This document shows positions 1 to 11,031 of a stretch of 64,000 nt of DNA, one piece after another. The stretch covers positions 1 through 64,000 of the forward strand of contig RCNN01000049.1 in the NCBI GenBank assembly GCA_003667245.1, written 5' to 3'. Position 1 is the stretch's first letter; each line of letters opens with the position of its first letter. The stretch comes from Heterostelium multicystogenum (lineage: Eukaryota; Evosea; Eumycetozoa; Acytosteliales; Acytosteliaceae). The position numbers and the translations under genes are program-made. The notes under the pieces were generated by a model. It made no database searches. It saw nothing but the letters and a program-made list of their open reading frames with translations, and was not told the origin of the DNA.

Positions 1-3000
1 TAATGAAACCTTATCAACCATGTTAATATAATTTTAATTGTATTGGTATGTTTAGTTAAAGTTGCTTAACTTACAAGAAAATATATATTTATAATTGTGA
101 ATTTAGAATATGTTCCAAAATACCTTAATGTTACTTTTGTTGGACAACCCACTGTCACTTATGATTCATATTTCTGCATTACAAAACTCGATGGTATTTG
201 GTGTGTAATTATCGATCTTGGAGAAAAACAGTATTGAACCTAAGTCAGTCCCGTTATTTAAAGCTGTGAAGTTAAAAATTCTAATGCATTCTATGGTGGT
301 TGCAAATACAAAAGATACCAACCTTAATTTTAGCCATGGAACTGTTTCATTGACTATACAACCTCAATACTATACATCAACTCTTCCAGCAGATCTTGAG
401 GTTGAATTGAGCTATCTTGGGTTCTCTGGTAGATCAATGTAACAAATGTATTCCCATACAATGTAAGTCTTAATAATATAGATATTTTATTAAACATTAT
501 AAACATTTTATTAAAGTAAATAGAACCTCTGTTTTTGAAGATAGCTACTTCTATCCACCAGATGGCTCAGTGATCCAACAAACTATATGCTTCAATATCA
601 TACTTTTTATAACTTCCTGGCTGTTAAAAACCCAAATTCAATATTTGTAGCAGGAATTAATGTAACCTCGTCTTTACAATTCTGAATTATAGATTAGTTC
701 AATCAAATGAAACACATAGTACTTATATGTTAAATTATCAATACTCCAACTTCATCCGATATAACATCTACAAATATATTTTTTGGATTCAACTTCAATT
801 CCTTCTCCAATCCTTACAATTATTACAGTCTATTCTTTTTCGAAAGTAAAAGTACCTTAAATAATATGATATTGCAGTGATACTAAATTTATTTCAAAAA
901 CCAGAAAACGAAGTTAGCTCTTTAGGTAACTTTGTTCAATCTATGACCAAGATTCTGGACTATTTTTAGTTAATGCTTCAATGGGGAGTTCTTATAGAGT
1001 AGAAGGGAAAAATTTCTTTTTCTTTGTCACTTTTTCATCATACAGTTACTACACCATACCCTTCTTTTTATATATAAGTGATGGATCATTTATAAATAGC
1101 TTTTGGTACCCATTACCAAGTATGTCACTTCCAATGTTATATATTTTTACTGTGGTTCTGAAGTTGCAGTCGATTTAAATCAATTAGTAAATCCCTCACA
1201 AAGTAAGCTCAAAGATCAATATCCAAGAATTATTACTTATAATAATTATTATTTAGATTATAATATAGTATTGAATGATTTAAGCTTTTTCTATTCTCTC
1301 GAATACTAAATTACTAGCCAGAATTAATATTACATCTAATTTTTGTCCCAATCATGGTTATGAATCTTGATAGCGCTATAATATATCCTTCTAATTTGGT
1401 TTATGGAGATACATTAAGTGGTATTTATGAAATTGTAATGGAGAAATGACCACTGAAAGTTATTCCTTTATTATTTATGATTCATGCCAAAATATATTTC
1501 GTTTCTCCAGTAATTTACAATTTAATCCCTTCAGACCTTCTGAGTATTTAAATTTCATTTCCAGTATGGAACAGTAGGTATTTAGAAATATCATACTTAT
1601 TTTAAAATTTCACTTTTACTTATTATTCATATTAAAGCTCCAATTTACTCAATCGAACATAACATATTTTAAATTTAATAGAACTAAGTTCGATATATCT
1701 TTAGGAGAGACTGCCTGTACATTTTTTTAAATCTATCTAATATCGTTTTATATTGTTTATCTAGTAAGTATGAAAATTTTTCTATTTTAGTAACATTTCT
1801 AATATGTTAATTTATTTTAGCAATCATTGACGAAACAGCTCCTATTTTAACATCTTTTACAATGACTCCAGTTATCGATGATTATTACCAAAAGATTAAT
1901 TACTTTTAATTCACTTTGACTGATGGAGTTGCAACTAGTGTATTTTCTAAAAGACATAGTCCTGTGATCCAACTAATATCCGAAAATACTCTGACTTTGG
2001 AGATAACATCTACATTTATAAATGATTTACCAAAACAATAGGAGTACATATCAAGCTACGCAAGAGCTACCATATGGATTGGTACATCAAATTTTATTGT
2101 CAATATATATGGAATTGTAGATAACTTTAATAACTATAGAGCATACAGTGCTCCCATTTAAAATCAATGGGATACCAATACCATATCAAAAGATTATTCT
2201 CATTTGATACACCCATCATCGAAAGTTCATCTAAACTTACGAATAGAGCGGATCCCTAACAGTATTTGGAAAGCTTTTGGAGTCTCAAATCAGACTCTAA
2301 TTTGTGAGATAAACTATAATGATGGAGCTGGCTATCAAAATATTGATTTTGATTTTCATTCTGCAATCATCTTAATGTTCAACAACAAAGTAAAACCAAT
2401 TCATTCTCAATACATAACCATAAGAGCATTCAATTCGAGATACAAATCAATTTTCCAATGAATTGAAAATTCCAATTGACAATCCTAAACCAACACCTTC
2501 ACCCACTTCCGATGATAGAAAATGTCCAGGAACACCAAACGAGTGCAATAACAATGGATTATGTATTAATTTACAATGCCAATGTTATCAACCTTGGTAT
2601 GTCCATCATGTTCATCAAGTAATATTACCACATAGATTAAATATTAATGGCTATATCTAATTCTCTATTTTTAAAAATGACAGAAACTATAATCGTTCCT
2701 ATACCTCCAGCTTATCCAGATCCAACAACCGGTACCAACCTAAGTGAGTCAGGAAAAATAACAACATCCATAGAAATTATCGGAGTGAGAGAATTGGATG
2801 ATCTTTATAATGTAGTTGATCAGTACAACATAACATCTTGGAATTTTACAGATTTGACAACACCTACTAGCAATCCTATATATTTCTATTCATCGCAACT
2901 AGGACAAGAAAAAAACCAAATTGAATATCACAATTGAATACTTCAAACAATCAACTAATATCACCTTTGCCAATCAAAATCTATTCATTCCGCAATCAAC

Positions 3001-3576
3001 AATCAAATTCACAATGCACTTGAACAGCTATAGATTCAGGGAAAAAACAAATTCGCTCCAAGTTTTTGATGAGGTCATCCATTCAAAGTGAAGATAATAA
3101 TGTTTGCTCATCTACAGGCTCTAGCACGACACAAGTGGTTCAGTTCAATGGATAAAACTAAACATTGACCAACAAAGTCTTTATGGAAGATTTATATCAG
3201 ATGCGGTCGTAGATGACATTGTGACACCAATCAAGAACATTCTCATTGACCAGGACGGAATCGAATCAGGACAAAGTGCACAACATCGTTCAGTAGTTGT
3301 TGGAATTACAATTCCATACTTCTACAAATCGGTTTTATATTGATCCAGATTTTTTCAAATCTCATTGATGTCGGCTCAAGTGATACCACCAATAGCATCT
3401 GTTTCCAGAAGGAGAAAAAGCTGAGCAACGGTGTAATTGCCGCTATTGTTGTTGCATCTGTTGTCTTCTTTTCATTAGTGGTCGCATCCACACTGTATAT
3501 ATTGAAAAGAAAGAAATACAAGACACAAGAGCTTCAAATGAAGATGAGACTCCAAAGATCCAATAAAAATGATTAG
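1..3576 (+). pseudogene. 3' part of a ComC-like EGF/transmembrane surface protein gene, decayed
   Basis: The gene is open at the left edge of the window. The readable pieces resemble dictyostelid ComC/EGF-TM cell-surface proteins. There is an ectodomain in several frames, and an EGF-like module near 2520-2610 (CPGTPNECNNNGLC then CQCYQPWY). A ComC-type juxtamembrane region follows at about 2700-3340 (TGTNLSESG, ITIEYFKQSTNITFANQ across a shift, SLYGRFI, VVGITIPYFYKS). The end is one transmembrane helix (NGVIAAIVVASVVFFSLVVA, about 3429-3490) with a short basic tail and stop at 3574-3576. Frames change repeatedly. Upstream of about 2200 there are also in-frame TAA/TAG/TGA codons inside otherwise good protein, for example near 691, 703, 1907, 2038 and 2158. 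That pattern is not seen in the other genes and suggests a pseudogene. Family assignment is good; the decay call is moderately sure. Confidence 0.7.
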
Positions 3577-3686
3577 GAATTAACTTAAATTAAAGAGTAT
3601 ATACTTGGTACAATGTACGGTTTCGGGTGTTATTGGAAATAAGTTAGTTTGTTACCTATATGGTTTATTATTAACATGCTATTCGT

Positions 3687-6600
3687 TTAGTTGATGGTTT
3701 CGTCAGTTGACGCAATCTTGAGGAATACATCTTCTAAGCTGGTTTGTTGGATACCCCATTCTGAGATATGATATTTCTCTTTGTTTTGTAACATGAATGC
3801 ACAGAGCTCGGAGATCAATGTTTCCTTTGGTAATCTATATACATAACTACCAGAGAATGACTCAATCAACAATGCATCTGGAGAGAATTTGTGTATTATA
3901 CTTGAAAGAAACTAATGTTAATATCAATCGGTATTCTAGTACACTGTTGTACTTACTCTGATGGATTGAAATCATTTACATGATCTGGATGAATGTTCAT
4001 CTTTAAAGAGTAACCTTCTCCAAATTTAGATTAAGATGTTGTTGGGGACCTATACAATTGAAGTTTACCTTGTGAGATGATACCAATACGTGTTGATAGT
4101 ACATCGGCCTCCTCCATTGAGTGAGTGGTGAGAATAATGCATCTTCCATTGCTTCAATCGGTTGAGGATGCTCCAGAGTTCTCGACGTGTCTTTGGATCT
4201 AGACCAGTCGATGGGTCGTCGAGGAATACAATCTTTGAATGTCCAGTGATGAGACTGCAACGGACAATCTTCGCTTCATTCCACCACTCAACTCCTTGAC
4301 TAATCTTTCACGTACGTCATAAAGCATGACGTCACGCAAGATATCTTCTACATGCTTTAACTCTTCGCTTCTTTCAACACCCTTTAAACGTGCGTAGAAG
4401 AGCAATGTCTCAACGCAGGACAAATCTTCCCAAAGTGTATCAAACTGTGGACAAACTCCTACAACACGATGGATATAGTCCATCTCAGTTGGCAATATCA
4501 TAACCAGCAACTTTGGCATAGCCTGAGGTTGGAGTGTAGAGTCCTGTTAAAAGTGAAATGGTTGTAGTCTTTCCAGCACCGTTGGACCAAGCAATCCAAA
4601 GCACTCACCATTTTCGATGGTTAAGTAGAGCTTGTCTAAAGCTGGTTTTGGTCTACCATCATAGATCTTAGTCAAAGCATTGATAAATGATTGGAGATTT
4701 GGTGTTGAACTCTTTGTTGATAATACGAGTCTTTTCCATTGCCACATCCTCATCGACTGCTTCATCAGCAGTGTTGCTGTCACCATCGTCATTGATAAGG
4801 AAAACTTCATCTGAGTTCATTGGTTTTCTCTGGTTCTTCTTCTTGATCCAATTTACAATTGGTTCTGTAAAGAACAATGGATGTTTTGGTACACCGAATT
4901 CTCTTGCAATACTTGATCCAAGTAGAGTGCCAACAATAAATAAAATATACTATCCAATGTATAGCCAGAAGATGATCTTTGACTACCATTATTAATTAGA
5001 TTAGATGACTTGTATCATAACACTTGTAATGTTAATACTTACTGGTTCGAAATCCCAGGTGTAGTCTGACCATTTTGGACACAATCCGACACCACAAACG
5101 GTGGAGATGTTTGTAAGTCCACGATAGAATGCGAACAATGGATAGAAATAGTATGCTACTGGTGGCATAGAGTTTGCCCATACTATAATGGAATAATTGA
5201 AAGAAGTTATTGGTGATTGTAGATTGAGGACTAAGTAACCTTACATTCAGCACTTAAAACTAAGTTTACAATAACACTTATAATCAAAAGGAAATAGCAT
5301 GTTACTGTTGCAGTTCTGGTTCTTTTGAAGAGTGTACTGAGGAAGAATGAAAAGGTAATCATTGCATTACCCCAACCGAATAGTAAGAGGAACATAGCAA
5401 AAGCTGAACCTTGTGTGAATACAGCAAATCTAAAGGCAAGACTAATTCCTACGACAATGACCAATGCGCAAATATACAAGAGGAAATCGAATAGATATGT
5501 GACAATCCAGTAGTTTCGCATTCTCAATCCCATCTAGATAGTGAAGATAGTGTTAATCATAGGTAGAAATGCTGGGTAAAGTAGGCACAACTCACCATTA
5601 GACACATGTCTCTAAGACGTTCTTGCTTCTCCAAGACAATTGAGAATACAAATAACGGAAGAAGGAAAGAGAGGGCAAATGGATAGAAGAGACCACCAAG
5701 AGACTACCAATATCAATGGTTGGTGGTAACTGCTCAAATGGAAGCTGGGTCAAGTTGGAATTGATAATAAATTCTTGTCCGTATACATAATTAACTGACA
5801 GAAAAAGGTTAAGGATAGTAAGTATGGTATATGCTGTCGGAACTCATAGATGATATAACTTACTGTAAGCACTTTCCAATAGATTCATGGTAAATAAATA
5901 GATGCTTGGATCGGATATATTAGAGAATTGGAAGAATAGCTGAGTGTCAATAGCCACCTGATAGTCAAGAATCTGCTGCTCTGGAAAGAATTGATTGAAA
6001 ATGATGGAAGAGAATGGCATTTCAAAGCGATTCTTAATCACGAATGAACTACGACGTTGGTTAATCAACTGTGTTTTCTGGTTAGAGATATCTTCCATCA
6101 TCTCTTTGACAGTTGGGTAGTCTTGAGAGTATGGTACAAACATGGATTCATTCAGAAATGGAATGTCCAAGTAGACTTGTGGAACTTTTCCTAGAAATCC
6201 TGATCCCGATCCATCTTTTCCCAAAGTACCTATGTTGGGAATACCATTTGGATTTGTATCTAAAAAGTGACTGGATTAAATTTAACAACATTTATTAATA
6301 TACAGTTACTAATCTTGGTTTCAAATGATTCATCTCTTACCCAATTTCAATGATACTATGATTGTAGGCTGGAATGAGAGTTGGTTTCAACTGATCCATT
6401 TGGTGTTTGACAAAGATTTGTATAATACATAATAGGAGTACCAGGACTAATGGAATACAAATTTGTAAAATTAACTATAAGTAGATCGATCAATTCATAG
6501 TCCCTTGTTAGTATGTCAAACTCAAATCAAACCAAGGATGTCACATGAGTATTAGCAGCACCACAAATACTTACAGCACATTTTTGTCTTTTCAAAAAGG

Positions 6601-6760
6601 TAGCACTTTTGAGAAACTAATCAAGTGATGAATTATGTGATGAATATGATAGATTACATTAGATTACATTAGATTGCATTACATGCTTTTCTGCCACCTT
6701 TAAAAATACAATACTTACAGTTGCTCTAAATTGATTGGACTTTGGTGGTTTTGTATCCAT
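3687..6760 (-). CDS. ABCA-family half-size ABC transporter (frameshifted)
   Basis: Probable lipid or amphipath transporter of the ABCA type with one membrane domain followed by one nucleotide-binding domain. The start at 6760 gives [14 protein letters not shown], then introns with GTAAGT donors near 6720 and 6575, and a first membrane helix ([20 protein letters not shown]). A luminal loop (about 5850-6230) and several helices (about 5030-5700) follow. The nucleotide-binding domain lies at about 3960-4660: Walker A near 4575-4600 (broken by one lost A), Q-loop [14 protein letters not shown], signature [13 protein letters not shown] near 4270, Walker B plus D-loop [11 protein letters not shown] near 4215. 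A C-terminal regulatory piece ([14 protein letters not shown]) is typical of ABCA. At least four frameshifts occur, including at Walker A, after Walker B and in the membrane domain. They resemble the single-base errors in neighbouring genes, so I do not call it a pseudogene. It is divergent from the next ABCA gene. Confidence 0.85.
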
Positions 6761-7741
6761 TCTATCCAGTAAAAGTACTTTCTTTTATCTTTATTTGATA
6801 TTTGAGATAAATCCTTTTCTTACGGAAGAATAAGTAATAAACTAAATTAAATAATATTGTTGAATCTAATTGCTGAAAGATCTAGGTTCATAACCTATTC
6901 GTATTCGCTATATTACTATTTTTGCTGAGTTTTTATGATGTTTGAATGATGATGGTGATACTATAATGCAATTATAATGTAAACAGGAAGGAGATGGGCG
7001 GAGTGATGCTTAAGAGAAGACGGATCACTTAAAAATTAATTAAAAATAGCTTCGCTATTTTGCTATTTTTGTTTAGAAAGATGATGGTGCTTAATCGATT
7101 GCGCTAAAATCTATCTCCCAATTAATTAAGTGTTTAGAAAATGATGACAACTTATAACTGAATGCCCAACACTTAGCAAACAATATGTAACTTGTTTTTG
7201 GTTAGAACCAAATAAAAGAGTATTCATTTTCTAGCAAAGAAAAAGATCATCGGAAATTTATTGATTACTTTTTTTGAAAAATTTGTGGAGACCACTTCCC
7301 AGTGCCCATATTGGAGCCTTCCAATTTAAGAGATTTTTGACTTTTTTTTTCGCCTAAGGTGTGAAAAATCTTTTGTTTCGCCATCTCAAACATGATTCAT
7401 CATACAATGGTGCAGCACCTTTTTATCATATGATTAGCCAATTTTATCACATACATTTAGTAGTAGATCCTCCTACAGCAAAATCATTTTCTATTCATAG
7501 AACTAACCAACAGTGTCAAGTAAGAACAGGAATTAAACCATTTGTTTTGTTTTGTTTATTTACATCTTTATCCATTGTTTTTATTCCTACTTTTAATTAT
7601 CATAAGTATTTAGATAATATAGAAAGATAGATTGATAGATTGATAGATTGATTGATAGATAGGAAGGAAGGAATCTAGTACTAGATTTTCTTAGCTTTTG
7701 TACTACTTTTGATTAAATAAAGAAACAAAGATAGAAAAAGA
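6761..7741. promoter_or_regulatory. Divergent intergenic region between two ABCA genes
   Basis: About 980 bp separate the start codons of two oppositely transcribed ABCA genes, so both promoters must lie here. The DNA is AT-rich, with T tracts near 7320-7350 and a degenerate GATAGATT tandem repeat at about 7627-7665 directly before the second start. A 90-codon ORF at 7361-7630 shows no recognisable motif and is probably chance. No specific factor site is assigned. Confidence 0.45.
7621..7675. repeat. Degenerate GATAGATT / GGAA simple repeat
   Basis: Short tandem GATAGATT units followed by GGAAGGAAGGAA, about 65-120 bp upstream of the ABCA start codon. It is a simple-sequence repeat of the kind common in dictyostelid promoters and leaders. 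Confidence 0.6.
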
Positions 7742-10501
7742 ATGGCTATCTCCGATATAGTGAAGAGAAATCTCTTACAAACAAAATTGCTGTTGAAAAA
7801 GAATGTGGTAGTTGCCATTCGTTCTTGGATTTCCACCGTAATCGAATTACTTTCACCAGTATTTTTCATACTTATACTTTTAATCATTGCCCACTCACCA
7901 TCTCCGATGAACTGTAAGTTATGAAGCAAATCATAATGTTTACCTTATGAAAAAGCGGAGCTATAACTTACTGATTACATTTTTATAGCTTTGTTACAAA
8001 GACCTGTTATGCATTATGGAGACTCATTGCCTGTTTGCAAACCTTATGTTGAAGATCGTTGCTTTACTCTAATGTTTGCACCATCGAGCTCACCTTTAGT
8101 TACAGAGTTAATGACTATTCTCGGTCAATTGAATGACCCACCACTTAATTTAACCACCGATTTGAATGTCAGCTATGGTATAGTCGCAATGGAGTCTGTT
8201 GAAGATATTTTTGCTTTCGTCCAAGAGCATCCAAATGTCACAATGGGAGGTGTTCAATTCAATTCCCTGCCATATATTTTTCAACACGTTTTCCAAATGA
8301 CCCAATTATCAACTTTTTTAGTCCTTTAATTGATTTCAATATTCTCTGGAATTCATCATGTCCAAATTTCATCGACCCAACAGCCTGCATCAACTATGCA
8401 GTTCCAATCAACATGGCCATTCATCGTGCCATCAACACTATGATGTCACAAGATCGTAACCTTACCACAACTCCATCTACCTTGGTCACAACATCGACCT
8501 ACCCACTCTACGATCCATCCGCTAACAGTGTTGCCACCTATGGTTGTCTATTCTTCTATTGCGGAGCAATGATTTCATTCATTTTCCTCATGTACAAAAT
8601 CTCCTACGAAAAAGAAAAGAAACTGAAGCAAGGAATGATTATGATGGGTCTAAGTGGAACCGTCTACTGGGTATCATGGTTCATCACATGTCTTATTTTG
8701 AATGTGCTTCTCACCCTCATCACTATTGCAATGGGAGCAGCAGTTCAATTCCAATTCTTCTTGAGCACCAACTTCTTTGTTAATTTCCTTACATTCTTTT
8801 TGTTTGGAATTTGCATGAACCAAGTCGCTTTCTTTATTCTTACCTTCATCCAAACTACCAAGGCAGCAAGTAAGTAAATCATATTGATTAGAAACTATTG
8901 AAATAGGATTACTAACATTCCTATTTAACAACAACAAATATAGTTGGTATTGGTATGACTATATTTATTATTGGTTCAATTTTACAGTTGATTTTCAGCT
9001 CTATGGGAGCATTGATCTTCCAGATTCTATATCAAACCAATAGTACATATGCACTTGTTGCTAGAATTTTCTTATATGTCTTACCAATGTCCCATTTCTC
9101 CAAGGCTATTACTGATATCAACACTATCACAACTCTTAGTAAATACACTGGAATCAAGTTCACTTGGAGTGATCTCTATCTCAATTTGAACTCACCAAAT
9201 TCAAAGCATGTACATATCCCAGAGACCTATCAATCTTTAGTTAATTTAGTCATTTTGTCCATTGCTTACACTGTCCTTGCTTGGTACTTTGAGCATGTCG
9301 TCCCAGGAAATGATGGTAACTCATATCCACCATGGTTCTTCCTTCTTCCATCATACTGGGGAATCACCGAAAAGAAGGCCAAATACATCCCAACACCACA
9401 CTTTGAAGACGCCGATGTTATAGAAGCAATTGAAAAGGCACATTCAGTACACAACCGCGCACCAGTTACCATTCAAGGATTGTCCAAGACCTACACCAAC
9501 ATTTTCAACAAAAACCGTTCAGTCAAAAGCTGTAAAGTACTTGAGTTTGTCAATTGAGTCGAATAGTATTCTCTGTCTCCTTGGTCACAATGGTGCAGGA
9601 AAAACAACTACCATCGGAATCCTCACTGGTCTTATCAGTCCATCATCAGGTGATGCAACAATTTTCGGAAAGAGTATTGTACGTGAGATGGATGAAGTCA
9701 GAAAGATGACAAGTGTTTGTCCGCAACACGATATCCTCTGGAATGAGTTGACTGCACGTGAACATCTTCAACTATTCTCAGAGCTCAAGGGAATTCCAGT
9801 ACACGAAAGACAAGCTGCCATTGACGAGGCTCTCGAATCTGTCAAGCTTAGAAAAGTAGCCAACAACCAAATTAACACTTATTCTGGTGGTATGAAGCGT
9901 AGATTATCTGTGGCTATTGCCACCATTGGTGACCCTAAGATTATCTTCTTGGACGAACCAACCACTGGTATGGACCCACAGTCCCGTCGTCACATTTGGA
10001 ATCTCTTCAAAGAGATCAAAAAAGACAAGGTTATCATCTTGACTACTCACTTGATGGAGGAGGCCGACATTCTTGCCGACAGAATAGTGATCATGTCACA
10101 CGGTCAAATGGCTTGCAACGGTAATTCACTTCAATTGAAACATCGTTTTGGTGAAGGATACTCCATTAATGTCATCGCAAAGACACCAGAACAAGTTCCA
10201 GAGGTCAAAGGTATCGTCCAACGTCTTCTGCCACAAAGCAAGCTTCTTAATGAGGCAGCGGACTTTATGAACTTTGGTTTCAGTCTCGACACCGATCCAA
10301 ATGTTGTAATCAACTTTTTCAAGCAACTAGAATTCATTTCAAGGAATGCTGAGACATCCCCCATCAGAGACTGGGGTGTTTCTCATACAAGTAAGTTTTA
10401 CAAGATCTATAGGATTAGTTTAACATTTTACTAATAACTAATTCCAATCTACAGCATTAGACGATGTTTTCATCAGAGTAACAAAGTTAAAACAAAACTA
10501 A
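7742..10501 (+). CDS. ABCA-family half-size ABC transporter
   Basis: Second ABCA half-transporter: one membrane domain, then one nucleotide-binding domain. Four exons: 7742-7913, 7989-8869, 8944-10390 and 10455-10501, all joined in frame by GTAAGT...AG introns. An N-terminal helix (VIELLSPVFFILILLIIAH) is followed by a luminal loop with N-glycosylation sequons and about six helices between 8530 and 9310. The nucleotide-binding domain has Walker [11 protein letters not shown] (about 9587), Q-loop SVCPQHDILWNELT, signature [13 protein letters not shown] (about 9882), Walker B IIFLDEPTTGMDP (about 9945) and H-loop TTHLMEEAD. All catalytic motifs are intact. The end (WGVSHTS, TLDDVFIRVTKL) is the usual ABCA C-terminus. 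Two one-base insertions (near 8288 in GTTTTCC and 9529 in CAAAAGC) break the frame and look like sequence errors. It probably moves lipids across internal membranes; the substrate is unknown. Confidence 0.92.
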
Positions 10502-10840
10502 CGAACCCAATATAACTTAAACAACAGAATTATCTTTCCAGAGAGTAGAAAGTAATAAATTTATATGTATATTAAATTCGTGTATCTTTGCATTCAAAAG
10601 TTTCGGACTGAGAGAGGACATTGAATCAGGGTACCACCAATAGTGACCATTTTTTCCAAAATAGTATTTGTTTTTCATTGATCAAAAACTAACAAAAAAA
10701 AACATTCGAAGAAAATCTGAATTTCTTCATAAGGCATGGATTTACCTTTTTTGTTGTTCAGTTTGATATATTCTTGGTATATCTTAATCATTATTTATTT
10801 TACTGAGTCAAACAAAAATCATTTTTACGGATAGACCCAA
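10502..10840. other. Intergenic spacer, 339 bp
   Basis: AT-rich spacer between the ABCA stop codon and the start of the FHA/F-box gene. It must hold the ABCA 3' end and the promoter of the next gene. Apart from an A tract near 10695 I see no ORF, repeat or RNA gene. Confidence 0.5.
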
Positions 10841-11031
10841 ATGGCAAGAACTGTATGTGTAAGAATGTAACAAACTCTGATTCTGATATTAATTTCTATG
10901 AATTGCATTAGAAACAGACAGCAAGGAAATCCGGACGTCATATTGCTAAAAAAGCAAGTGAGAAGAAAAATATTACACCAAAGCAACAGTTAAAAACCAC
11001 TATTTGCAACAAGGAAAATGAACCATATTAG
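10841..11031 (+). other. Histone H3 N-terminal tail-like coding segment ending in TAG
   Basis: Translation of 10841-10852 joined to 10912-11031 gives a 45-residue open frame that starts MARTKQTARKSG and ends KENEPY before TAG. Residues equivalent to H3 T3, K4, R8, K9 and S10 are all present. Beyond S10 the match to H3 ends, although the segment stays Lys/Arg-rich. The reading frame after TAG continues without break into the FHA domain. The same bases TATTAG could instead serve as a splice acceptor. Confidence 0.6.

Noticed and set aside
3687..6760. Calling the first ABCA gene a pseudogene
   Set aside because: Its shifts match the single-base error pattern in essential genes nearby, and most of the expected motifs can be read.
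7361..7630. 90-codon ORF in the ABCA divergent region
   Set aside because: No motif, odd composition, and it occupies promoter space; no evidence beyond length.
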